Source: UBA1163 sp049513055
GTDB lineage: Bacteria > Desulfobacterota > BSN033 > UBA1163
Direction of reading: 5' to 3'
Length of the DNA stretch: 42,665 bases
NCBI GenBank assembly: GCA_049513055.1
Contig: JBEKWN010000032.1
Location: 1 to 42,665 of the forward strand
The position numbers were made by a program, and so were the translations under genes. Below, piece by piece: positions 31,579 to 38,213 of the stretch. How positions within the stretch are numbered: the first letter of the stretch is position 1; the number at the start of each line of letters is the position of its first letter. A model generated the notes under the pieces. That model had not been told where the DNA came from, made no database searches, and worked only from the letters and a program-made list of their open reading frames with translations.

Positions 31579-32454
31579 TTATTCTCCAAATTGCCCCGTA
31601 TCGACCCATTCCTTTTTAAGAACAGACCAGAAGTCTTCCGCGAGTCCCTTCAAGAGATACTCATAGGGCAACCATCCATATCCCTTTTCTCCCCACTCCT
31701 TTCCCCATGAATTTCTGATGAGGAGCGCCCCTGTGGTCTCAACCTTTCCATATTGATTTTTAATTTTCATCTTATCATCATAACCCACTACAGCGACTGC
31801 ATGTCCACCCTCAATCTTCTCTTTGGGAGATGGGAAAGGAATTTTTCCTGTGCTTTCTGCCTGCTCTATTGAATTATAAACAGTAAATCCAAACATGGCT
31901 GGATGGCCTTTAGAAAGATAGGTTTTTACTTGTTTAAGTATCTCATCGGCCTTCGTTCCAGGTGGGTCGTGTCTGAAGTATTTGATGGTTTGATAGCTCT
32001 GAGCGAATGCATAACAGAAAGCCGGAGGTTCCTGATCAAACTTCTTTTCGTCATCGGTATAAGGCCAGTAATCCTCAGGTGGCACTCCAAAGAGGACCAT
32101 AGCTCCCATGGTTGTTCGAAGGTAAGCGCCTGTATCTCCTTTCATCTTCATCAAATTGCGTGTCACTTTATAGAGAAAGAGCCGGGAGGCATCGATATGC
32201 CTTCCAAAAGACTTCCTCTCGTAGTACTCAATGACCCCTGCCCCGGCATGTGCAGTGCAGGAACCGAGACTTCCTTGATCCTCAATAGGCGAAGACCATT
32301 CTCGGAGATCTACAGATGCAGGCATACTCTTAGCTTTTAACACCCCCTTCTGGCCAAGGACCAATTTAATCCCTTCTGTTTTCTCTGTATAATCCCTGAA
32401 ATCAGGATAATCCGGAATCCACCCCATCCCGTGTTTTAAGAGTGTATTAGGCAT
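31579..32454 (-). CDS. Papain-like (C1 family) cysteine protease
   Basis: 291 aa. The catalytic Cys is in EDQGSLGSCTAHAGAG, the His in GGHAVAVVGYDD and the Asn in LLIRNSWGKEWGEKGYGWLP, all three in the order of C1A peptidases. The Gln of the oxyanion hole is in the same QG motif. No signal peptide is visible, and the short N-terminal stretch (about 45 aa, KHGMGWIPDYPDFRDYT) is not a full inhibitory propeptide, so cytoplasmic action is likely. AAAGGAGGAGG precedes the ATG. It lies between two HEPN/nucleotidyltransferase modules, with no clear operon partner. Confidence 0.88.
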   Translation of the reverse strand: MPNTLLKHGMGWIPDYPDFRDYTEKTEGIKLVLGQKGVLKAKSMPASVDLREWSSPIEDQGSLGSCTAHAGAGVIEYYERKSFGRHIDASRLFLYKVTRNLMKMKGDTGAYLRTTMGAMVLFGVPPEDYWPYTDDEKKFDQEPPAFCYAFAQSYQTIKYFRHDPPGTKADEILKQVKTYLSKGHPAMFGFTVYNSIEQAESTGKIPFPSPKEKIEGGHAVAVVGYDDKMKIKNQYGKVETTGALLIRNSWGKEWGEKGYGWLPYEYLLKGLAEDFWSVLKKEWVDTGQFGE

Positions 32455-32475
32455 ATCCTCCTCCTTTGGAAGCTA

Positions 32476-32883
32476 TTAAATAATTGAAAGCTTATTTGAG
32501 ACGAAGTCTAATATCTTCTGGGCCATTTTGATTGCCTCGACAGAATCTTTCCGTCTGTAGGCATGAGCTGGAATTCCTCCAGGGAGACTATTTGGATAAC
32601 GAGTTGGAATATAAAAGCGATCTAAAAAAGCACCAATCGGAATTAAGGTTTTAAAATCTTTATCATAAATTTTACATTTCTCGGCCAATTCCGAGACTGA
32701 ATGACCAATTACAAATCTTTCACCTTTTGAATACAGAAATGCCTTTACTGCCTTTTCAGCCGATTGCTGAGCCCAGAAACAGGCTGGAGCAAACAGGTTT
32801 CCTTTCACATTCCATTGGGAAGTTTTGAGGTCATATTTCGCTTGTTCAAACCATCGTTTTGATTCTGGATAAGGATTTTTCAT
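32476..32883 (-). CDS. HEPN-domain protein (partner of a nucleotidyltransferase)
   Basis: 135 aa from ATG 32883, which has GGAAG about 9 nt upstream. The HEPN (PF05168-type) fold is suggested by FEQAKYDLKTSQWNVKG, FWAQQSAEKAVKAFLYSKG, GHSVSELAEKC and IPTRYPNSLPGGIP. No HepT-type RX4HXY motif is present, so this belongs to the other HEPN-MNT subgroup, whose activity is less clear. Its start overlaps the end of the nucleotidyltransferase gene by about 38 bp, as is usual for such pairs. Confidence 0.82.
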   Translation of the reverse strand: MKNPYPESKRWFEQAKYDLKTSQWNVKGNLFAPACFWAQQSAEKAVKAFLYSKGERFVIGHSVSELAEKCKIYDKDFKTLIPIGAFLDRFYIPTRYPNSLPGGIPAHAYRRKDSVEAIKMAQKILDFVSNKLSII

Positions 32884-33175
32884 AGATGACTCTTCCATCC
32901 TTAATGACATATTCAAGGAAGGGATTCCCCTCAGATGTCATCTTTCGGAATTCCTCAGGGGTATAGACTAAGACATCAATGGCAAAGTTGGGTTTGATGA
33001 TCTTTAGAACGTCTTTAATGCGATCCAGAAAAGGTTTTTTAGTTCTTTTGATAATGATAAGATCAATATCACTATACGAATCAGTAGATCCTCTGGCATG
33101 AGAGCCAAACAGAATTACTTTTTCAGGTTTATATTTCTTTAGTAAGTTCAATATATTTTTAATTTTTGAGGCCAT
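32846..33175 (-). CDS. Minimal nucleotidyltransferase (MNT), partner of the HEPN protein
   Basis: 109 aa from the ATG at 33175; the frame to 33280 has no supported start. The polymerase-beta-type motif GSX10DXD reads GSHARGSTDSYSDIDLIII. A strong AAAGGAGG lies about 20 nt upstream and directly serves a 15-codon out-of-frame ORF (MIIFILIWPQ...) overlapping this start, which may couple translation. It probably modifies or neutralises the HEPN protein encoded next. It appears intact. Confidence 0.82.
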   Translation of the reverse strand: MASKIKNILNLLKKYKPEKVILFGSHARGSTDSYSDIDLIIIKRTKKPFLDRIKDVLKIIKPNFAIDVLVYTPEEFRKMTSEGNPFLEYVIKDGRVIYEKSLSRIKTMV

Positions 33176-33307
33176 ATTAAAATAAAGATTATCATAATCC
33201 TCCTTTAAACTCAATGGAATTATGGCTACTACCACCGAGTTGTTTATCAATATTAACCTTAAACCTCTAACCTCCTCCAAAGATAACGCATTCCTATGCG
33301 TGTGAAA

Positions 33308-33355
33308 CGTTTTTCCATTTGAAGGAAATAAATCGGGGAAAAAGAGAAAACTGAT
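33308..33355 (+). repeat. Leader-like repeat, copy 1 (TTTTCC...GGGGAAAAA)
   Basis: TTTTTCCATTTGAAGGAAAT, then AAATCGGGG and AAAAAGAGAAAACT. A related sequence occurs at 34556-34605, ahead of the mini PEP-CTERM gene. The function is unknown. Confidence 0.35.
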
Positions 33356-33413
33356 TCTCTCTTAAAAAAGTTTGTAAATTCAAATCGAATAACTTCATGT
33401 AAAATCAAGTAAA

Positions 33414-33595
33414 CCCCGTTAGAAATTCCAGTCGTTCGACCTAGAGGCTCTCGACGGGCGGGGCATTAAACCCCGCCCTCCGGGGTGGAGCCCCCTACGG
33501 GGCGGAACCCGGAATTATTCTAAAATCTAACCCCCGCTGCCGGCCCAGAGGGCCTCTGGCCCGGAGGGAGCAGCGGGGCATTATTTCTAACGGGG
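33414..33595. mobile_element. MITE-like element, CCCCGTTAG family, copy 1 (182 bp)
   Basis: The ends are CCCCGTTAGAAAT and ATTTCTAACGGGG, perfect 13-bp terminal inverted repeats. The core is a string of GC-rich hairpins (for example GGGCGGGG/CCCCGCCC and GGCCTCTGGCCC). The left flank is TAAA and the right flank TTAA, so the target duplication is imperfect here. It shares most of its core with the copy at 37112. It lies just upstream of a HepT-like gene that lacks its N-terminal half. Confidence 0.8.
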
Positions 33596-33620
33596 TTAAA
33601 TCATGTAAAAAATTAGGTTT

Positions 33621-33869
33621 GTGGCGGACCTTATGTTAATCAAGAAGGGATATCCCAAACCATCTTCTTATAGTGACTCGATCTTTAAACTTGGAGAGTA
33701 TGGCCTCATCCAGAAGGAGTTTGCCAACAGATTCGTGTATATTGCCGGAATCAGAAACTTTCTTGCCCATGATTACCAGAAAAATACAATTCCCGAACTG
33801 GAAAAATTCTTGAAATATGGTCTTAAAGACCTTAATAATTTTATTAAAGGTGTTGAAGCATTACTTTGA
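33621..33869 (+). pseudogene. HepT-like toxin lacking its N-terminal half, next to a MITE-like element
   Basis: 82 codons from a GTG at 33621. The C-terminal part of a DUF86 toxin is recognisable: SYSDSIFKLGEYGLIQKEFANRF, then the RX4HXY motif RNFLAHDY. The usual ~50 N-terminal residues are missing. The frame upstream (KIRF-VADLM) runs to a stop 6 nt after the mobile-element end, and I find no matching N-terminal sequence on the other side of the element. So deletion accompanied or followed the insertion. The catalytic motif remains, but the fold is probably broken. Confidence 0.6.
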
Positions 33870-34270
33870 AAAAAGAAAAAAAAGCTATCATCGAAGTACT
33901 CAATAAAAAATCCCATATCATTTTTGCATACCTTTTTGGATCAAAAGTTAAAGGTTATGCGAATGAGAACAGCGACTGGGATATGGCTGTTTATTTTAGA
34001 GAACCCATAAAGCAGAGTGGAAGATGGCCTGAATTTGAACTTGAAGCCGAATTGTCGAGAGCGGTTGGGGCCACGGTACAGGTAATCGTCTTAAATTCAC
34101 CTCTACCTCCTGTTTTCGGTTTTGAAATAATGAAGGACGGGTTTTTGCTCATTGACAGGGATCCAAACCTGAAAATAGATTTTGAAAATAGGATGTTAAG
34201 GCGCTACTATGACTGGCAATATTTTTTAAAAAGACAAATGGAATCGGAACGACATCCACAACGTATGTAA
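33866..34270 (+). CDS. MntA-like nucleotidyltransferase
   Basis: 134 aa from a TTG at 33866 that overlaps the stop of the truncated toxin (TTGA). The motif GSX10DXD is present as GSKVKGYANENSDWDMA. The rest follows the family pattern (VQVIVLNSPLPPVFGFEIMKDG, then FENRMLRRYYDWQYF). The order here is toxin then antitoxin, opposite to the pair at 30.5-31.4 kb. It appears intact although its toxin is truncated, which fits stepwise decay in which the antitoxin is kept last. Confidence 0.8.
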   Translation: MKKEKKAIIEVLNKKSHIIFAYLFGSKVKGYANENSDWDMAVYFREPIKQSGRWPEFELEAELSRAVGATVQVIVLNSPLPPVFGFEIMKDGFLLIDRDPNLKIDFENRMLRRYYDWQYFLKRQMESERHPQRM

Positions 34271-34321
34271 GTTAATTGGGTTATTGAGCTAATTGGGCTA
34301 TTTGAGTTATTCTGATAACAG

Positions 34322-34358
34322 AGAGCCCATCAGCCGAAAGGCTGGGGGGCTCTTTCAT
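34322..34358 (+). terminator. Stem-loop terminator after the mntA-like gene
   Basis: AGAGCCC (34322-34328) pairs with GGGCTCT (34347-34353), and CAGCC pairs with GGCTG around a GAAA tetraloop. It is followed by TTTCATTT, a weak T tract. Confidence 0.6.
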
Positions 34359-34555
34359 TTCAACCCTATTTACGGAAACAGTACAATTATCGCAGCGCTT
34401 AGAATTTATGACTCAATAAGCTACTCCGAATGCAACACCTAAGGAGTTGCTAAAATCTTCTCATTTTTATCAGCTTCTAAACCAGTTCAATAGTTTAAAT
34501 GAGGTAACGGAAAACAATCGGCAACAATCGCAGATTCGATCAAGAGAGGAAAAGA

Positions 34556-34605
34556 TTTTCCACTTTAGTGGAAGCAAATCAGGGGAAAAAAGAAAACTTT
34601 TTCCA
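34556..34605 (+). repeat. Leader-like repeat, copy 2, upstream of the mini PEP-CTERM gene
   Basis: TTTTCCACTTTAGTGGAAGC (containing the inverted repeat TTCCACT/AGTGGAA), then AAATCAGGGG and AAAAAAGAAAACT. It resembles 33308-33355. It lies about 80-125 bp upstream of a sigma-54 promoter, where an enhancer would be expected. The 34447-34689 open frame across it has no homology signal and is not taken as a gene. Confidence 0.35.
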
Positions 34606-34678
34606 CTTTTAAAGTTATCCCAAAATAAGAAAAATCGAAAAATCTACGAGATACAGTTGGTTACAAATCAAAGGGTTT

Positions 34679-34694
34679 TTGGCCTGTGATTTGC
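34679..34694 (+). promoter_or_regulatory. Sigma-54 (-24/-12) promoter of the mini PEP-CTERM gene
   Basis: TTGGCCTGTGATTTGC: GG at 34681-34682 and GC at 34693-34694, 10 bp apart, matching sigma-54 spacing. The expected transcript starts near 34706, 17 nt before the ATG at 34723. Confidence 0.65.
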
Positions 34695-34722
34695 ATTATA
34701 TTTTAACGATATAGGAATTGAC

Positions 34723-34956
34723 ATGAACAAAAAAATAAAAATCTATTTAATCTGTTTCTCATTAATATCCCTTACATATTTGTTTTTATTTCCACTCCCC
34801 CATCTGTTTGGCTACAATCCATTGTCCCTTTTGAAAGGGTACCAAAATAAAATTACTTTTTCTGAACCTGCTATTATGTTGCTTCTTGGCTCAGGGCTGA
34901 TTGCAATGGGGATATTTGCAAGGAAAAGCTTCGGAAAGAAAACTAAAATTTTGTAG
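34723..34956 (+). CDS. Very short PEP-CTERM protein
   Basis: 77 aa. An N-terminal signal segment (IKIYLICFSLISLTYLFLF) and a C-terminal PEP-CTERM-type tail (SEPAIMLLLGSGLIAMGIFARK) are separated by only about 20 residues. The EP motif, single helix and basic end fit the exosortase-dependent sorting signal. After removal of signal and tail almost nothing would remain, so it is either a small secreted peptide or a product of internal deletion. A sigma-54 promoter lies directly upstream. AGGA precedes the start. Confidence 0.65.
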   Translation: MNKKIKIYLICFSLISLTYLFLFPLPHLFGYNPLSLLKGYQNKITFSEPAIMLLLGSGLIAMGIFARKSFGKKTKIL

Positions 34957-35076
34957 TTTAAATAGAATAAAGCAAGAGAGAAAAGGGCCGGGGTTAATCT
35001 TTTGATCGCACCCGCCTTTATTATGGTCAAAGACTTAGCAAAGAGCCAAAAGAGAAGCCTAACTCATCTCCTTTTA

Positions 35077-35193
35077 CACTTCTTCTCCCTTCGTTCACGC
35101 TGTGACATGCCAACTCTCTTTGTGTACATCCACTCCAATAAAAACTTCCTTGCCTCTGACCAAAACCTTTTTGTTCTGAATTTGTCCCTTCAT
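35077..35193 (-). pseudogene. IS110-family transposase remnant
   Basis: AAAGGAGG precedes the ATG at 35193. The frame reads MKGQIQNKKVLVRGKEVFIG, then VDVHKESWHVTA, then TGA (35095-35097), then TKGEEV and a second stop. GVDVHKESW is the N-terminal DEDD-domain signature of IS110 transposases, whose first catalytic Asp is in this motif. Homology fades after about 40 codons. No other part of the transposase is recognisable, so this is a decayed fragment. Confidence 0.65.
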
Positions 35194-35415
35194 TGTTAGC
35201 CTCCTTCCTTTGTTTTTCTACTGGAAACAGTATAAAGGGGGCTAACAATCTAGCATAGTATCTACTAATGCAATATCTTTGACAATGTGAATAAAGCTCA
35301 GAGGGGGATCCCATTGTATATATGCAGGATTTAAAATAGTGCCATGATCGAATTATCGTGATCCCAGGGGGGTGAAATGAGATGATCCTAAACCCCTCTA
35401 AAGTGGTGATTTAAC

Positions 35416-35668
35416 ATGATCCTCGACAAAAAAGTCCCTATAGAGGACGCGACTTATACCGACATCAAGTATGTTCAGGAGGCCAGAGCGGCATATCTTG
35501 CTATATTAAAAGCGTTAGATGAATATTTAGTAAAGAGGGGAGTGGATGAGAAAGAATTGCCTCAATCTGTAGATGACTATAGAGAAATGATCAAGAAATA
35601 TGCGATGATACACGATGGTAAGAGATGCTTTCAGGGCTGCGAAAGTATTTATTGATAAGCTCAGATAG
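35416..35668 (+). pseudogene. DUF5618-like (HEPN-related) protein with C-terminal frameshift
   Basis: The first ~68 codons read like DUF5618: YTDIKYVQEARAAYLAILKALDEYL, then SVDDYREMIKKY. In frame it ends SIY after an unrelated tail (stop at 35653-35655). Shifting by one base at about 35618 gives VRDAFRAAKVFIDKLR and a stop at 35666-35668, a better continuation for a helical protein. It may be a short functional form instead. It lies within the toxin-antitoxin-rich area; function unknown. A strong bidirectional terminator follows. Confidence 0.45.
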
Positions 35669-35688
35669 TTTATTGGGTTAGGGGATTT

Positions 35689-35724
35689 AAAAAGCCCGTC
35701 AGCTTAAAGGCTGACGGGCTTTTT
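35689..35724. terminator. Strong bidirectional rho-independent terminator
   Basis: AAAAAGCCCGTCAGC (35689-35703) and GCTGACGGGCTTTTT (35710-35724) form a perfect 15-bp stem with a 6-nt loop. The A and T tracts allow use on both strands. It lies between the DUF5618-like gene and a convergent HepT-like pseudogene. Confidence 0.85.
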
Positions 35725-35787
35725 GTTACTAACTTTACAGACTCAATAACCCAACAAGCTCAATTAACCTATCAACTTATTCACCTA

Positions 35788-36199
35788 TTAATTCAAAGAA
35801 ATCCATTCCAAAATATATTTTGAAAACTTCTTAAAATTGTCCAGGTTCTGAAGATTATCAAACAACCTTTCAGCGTCAAACTCGTTTGGCAAATAATCAT
35901 GGATGATCCTATTTCTGAAAGCAGGCATCCCCTTAATTTTGTCTGCAAACTCTTTAGGAATGATTCCTCCTGACTTTCCAGAGAGAAAGCGCAGAAGCAA
36001 GATGGGCACAAATTCTTGTTACATCCTGTATAGCACAAGCCAGGCTGTATTTGACTGCCTTTATTTGAATAGTATTACCCCTATCAAGGAAGAAATCCTT
36101 ATTCGAAATAGGAATAGACTTTATATCCTCGACCTGGCGTTCAATGTTATCGAGATATTCGATGATTCGGTCTTTTCTAACTAAATCTTTTGGATTCAT
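35788..36199 (-). pseudogene. HepT-like toxin broken by frameshift and internal deletion
   Basis: The first part (36199 to about 36000) reads DRIIEYLDNIERQVEDIK and CAIQDVTRICAHLASAL, a normal HepT N-terminal half. The second part is in another frame and reads GIIPKEFADKIKGMPAFRNRIIHDYL, including the RX4HXY motif. The ~15 residues usually between them (PESYRDAFELL-like) are missing. So an internal deletion plus frameshift near 35990-36005 has inactivated the toxin. It directly follows its mntA-like partner, with no gap between the two. Confidence 0.7.
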
Positions 36200-36619
36200 C
36201 TAAATACCAGCTTTGATCTTCAACAGAGACAACTGTCGGTACTCATCGATGTAAGGTTTTAATTCAAAAAATCTTTCCATAACCCTCGTCTCAAAATCAA
36301 CTCTCTCTCTCTCATCTCTGACGAAAATGGGTGTTCCTTCTTTGAGGATATTATACTGCAACAAGAGGGGTAAAACATTGAGGATTCGAAGATCGATCTT
36401 GTCGGTGTGGAGTTTAATGGCTAAAGTAGCGGTTAATTCTTCCTCTTTCCCGATATATGCCTTGATATCCGCGGGCTTGAGATATACAGCTAAGTCAATA
36501 TCGCTTCCTAAGAGATCCGCGTAAACAGAGGACCCGTATAGATAAGCGAATAGGACTTCCTGATCCTTTTCTATTATTTCCTTAATAATATCCAAAACCT
36601 CTGCCTTTTTTCTGGTCAT
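36200..36619 (-). CDS. MntA-like nucleotidyltransferase
   Basis: 139 aa from ATG 36619; GTG 36625 is the alternative, and AGGGTG lies just before 36619. The motif reads GSSVYADLLGSDIDLA, nine residues between GS and DID. IDLRILNVLPLLLQYNILKEG then follows as in the family. It looks intact, although its toxin partner downstream is a frameshifted pseudogene. Confidence 0.8.
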   Translation of the reverse strand: MTRKKAEVLDIIKEIIEKDQEVLFAYLYGSSVYADLLGSDIDLAVYLKPADIKAYIGKEEELTATLAIKLHTDKIDLRILNVLPLLLQYNILKEGTPIFVRDERERVDFETRVMERFFELKPYIDEYRQLSLLKIKAGI

Positions 36620-36940
36620 GTTCACCCTACAAATAAATTTATCATACCCTGTCGCTCATGTCAAAATGATTAATGGTAAGTCGCCAGTCCGTCGGTGTTT
36701 TTTGGTCAATAATAACTCATAATTCAAAATTCATAATTTCTATGTCTCATTATCTTCCCTTTACACTTTTCGCTAAAACCCCTAAAGGATACCCCATGCC
36801 CTTTTATTTTTACAGGAATTTTATCTGACATCATTTTTGACTTTTTCCACCGATTTGCAATAATGATATTAATAGAAAAAGGAGTGCAAAGGCATAACAC
36901 TTTTCGTCCATCTCTTTAACATTATCAGGAGGTCCTTCAG

Positions 36941-37120
36941 ATGAAACAGGTCACTCTCAAAGACCTTTACGAGAAAGTAACTGGTTTACAGCGCGATATA
37001 GCCTTAATCAAGAAAACCTTGATTGAAGGACCTGACTTACGTGAAGATTTTATTCTACGAATGCAGAGCATCGATCTCGAAAAGTCGATCCCTGTTGAAG
37101 ATTTTGGTAAACCCCGTTAG
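36941..37120 (+). CDS. Antitoxin of a RelBE-type module, 3' end replaced by a mobile element
   Basis: 59 aa: KQVTLKDLYEKVTGLQRDIA, then IEGPDLREDFILRMQSID. The gene context (directly before a RelE-type toxin) and the helical pattern suggest an antitoxin, but no DNA-binding domain is certain. A MITE-like element begins at 37112, and its first bases give Pro-Arg and the stop TAG. Without the element and one TAAA copy, the frame would end ...EDFGKRYGLK and stop in a TAATG overlap with the toxin start. AGGAGG lies about 12 nt upstream. Only the last five residues are altered, so the protein may still work. Confidence 0.7.
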   Translation: MKQVTLKDLYEKVTGLQRDIALIKKTLIEGPDLREDFILRMQSIDLEKSIPVEDFGKPR

Positions 37121-37331
37121 AAATTCCAGTCGTTCGACCCAGAGGCTCTCGACGGGCGGGGCATTAAACCCCGCCCTCCGGGGTGGAACCCCCTACGGGG
37201 CGGAACCCGGAATTATTCTAAAATCTAACCCCGCTGCAGCCGCCGGCCCAGAGGGCCTCCCTCCGGGGCATGAGCCCTTCCGGGGCGGAGCCTGGCCCGG
37301 AGGGAACAGCGGGGCATTATTTCTAACGGGG
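37112..37331. mobile_element. MITE-like element, CCCCGTTAG family, copy 2 (220 bp)
   Basis: CCCCGTTAGAAAT at the left and ATTTCTAACGGGG at the right, with perfect TAAA target duplications (37108-37111 and 37332-37335). It shares the hairpin-rich core of copy 1, plus about 38 bp of extra inverted-repeat sequence near 37255-37290. It carries no transposase. It interrupts the antitoxin gene. Confidence 0.85.
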
Positions 37332-37352
37332 TAAACGATACGGGTTAAAGTA

Positions 37353-37738
37353 ATGTTTAGCCTTGCCATTAAAGAAAGTCTGAATAGGAAATTTAAGAGG
37401 CTTCGGACGAAAGATAAGGAGATGCTTCGGCTGATTGAAAGGAAAGTCAACCCTTCGACTCCCCGGCCTGAAGGCCAGGGCTTGCTCAGGGTTGACCCTG
37501 AGCCGCGCTTTCTCACCCCGTCTTTAAAGACGGGGCTTGGCGCAGCCGAACGGGTCAATGACATTCTGGCCGATCCGTATCGTTTTAAGCCTTTACGGAA
37601 ACCTATGCAAAACAAGCACCGTGTTCACGTAGGAGTCCTTTTGTTCTGATCTATGAAATAAATGAAAAAGAACAACTTATAACCCTTCTCGATTTTGATC
37701 ACGACAACAATTTACAAGATATAACCCCACGAGGTTAG
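37353..37738 (+). pseudogene. RelE/ParE-type toxin with 36-codon in-frame element and a downstream frameshift
   Basis: Family sequence: KESLNRKFKRLRTKDKEML, LIERKV, then NDILADPYRFKPLRKPMQNK, RVHVG, and after a one-base frameshift near 37633, SPFVLIYEINEKEQLITLLD and DFDHDN, stop at 37736-37738. The unshifted frame stops at 37648. Between LIERKV and NDILAD lies a 103-bp palindromic element (37451-37553) that keeps the frame. The toxin is therefore damaged twice, and the frameshift removes the C-terminal strand and probably abolishes activity. The ATG lies four bases before what would have been the antitoxin stop overlap. Confidence 0.8.
37451..37553 (+). mobile_element. 103-bp palindromic element inserted in frame in the relE-type gene (RPE-like)
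   Basis: Flanked by GTCAA on both sides (37446-37450 and 37554-37558). Three hairpins in series are visible: GGCCTGAAGGCC, GCTCAGGGTTGACCCTGAGC and CCCCGTCTTTAAAGACGGGG. The same 103-bp unit with the same spacing is inside miaB (20348-20450). The peptide read here is PEGQGLLRVDPEPRFLTPSL then KTGLGAAER. This copy has well-kept hairpins and looks younger than the miaB copy. Confidence 0.9.
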
Positions 37739-38213
37739 GATTGATTTAATGGGCCTTCTATCAGCATCCATTTCGCCCTATGCTTTCTAGATTCCCAATC
37801 AGGTCCTCGGCTTCGGTTTCCATATCACAACCGAAGTATGGTATTCAAAGCTGGAGATCCATCTCTTGACTTTCCTACCGAAAACCGCCCATCTTATCGG
37901 GCTCTATCTTCCTTGCCAGGCCACAACTAATGGTTAACCTCAGAAACCACCCAAGTTGCATTTGAAACAACGTTCCCCTCAATGGTTATAGAGACTGTGT
38001 CGTATATTTATTTTCGGAAGGGACGTACACAATATCTTGTAGGGGCTCAATTCATTGAGCCCTATTAGCGGGCTTGACCCGCCTGCCAAAGAACTTGCTT
38101 ACCTGCGCGTAGCCTGCTTGCGCTAAAGCTTCAGCCAAGTCAAGCCGCTTTGGCGAAGACAGGTTCGGTTTACCTGACCGGCCCCGAAGATTTTGATACA
38201 ATTGAAGTTAATA
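37739..38213. other. 475-bp region without a recognisable gene
   Basis: No supported ORF on either strand. The end is rich in short hairpins: GGGCTCAATTCATTGAGCCC (38043-38062) and GCGGGCTTGACCCGC (about 38068-38082), followed by a GC-rich stretch (CAAGCCGC, GACAGGTTCGG). This looks like decayed palindromic repeat DNA. I could not match it to the other elements in the window. Confidence 0.4.

Noticed and set aside
34447..34689. 80-aa ORF upstream of the mini PEP-CTERM gene
   Set aside because: Crosses a leader-like repeat and the sigma-54 promoter; no good start signal and no domain.
35027..35314. 95-aa minus-strand ORF MGSPSELYSH...
   Set aside because: A different frame over the IS110 remnant; the frame with RBS and IS110 motif is the meaningful one.
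33414..37331. CRISPR array suggested by repeated palindromic units
   Set aside because: Only two long units 3.7 kb apart, with no regular spacers and no cas genes; they are MITE-like elements.
37023..37334. 103-aa ORF spanning the MITE-like copy 2
   Set aside because: It runs through the palindromic element in a frame other than the antitoxin's; low-complexity Pro/Gly/Arg product.
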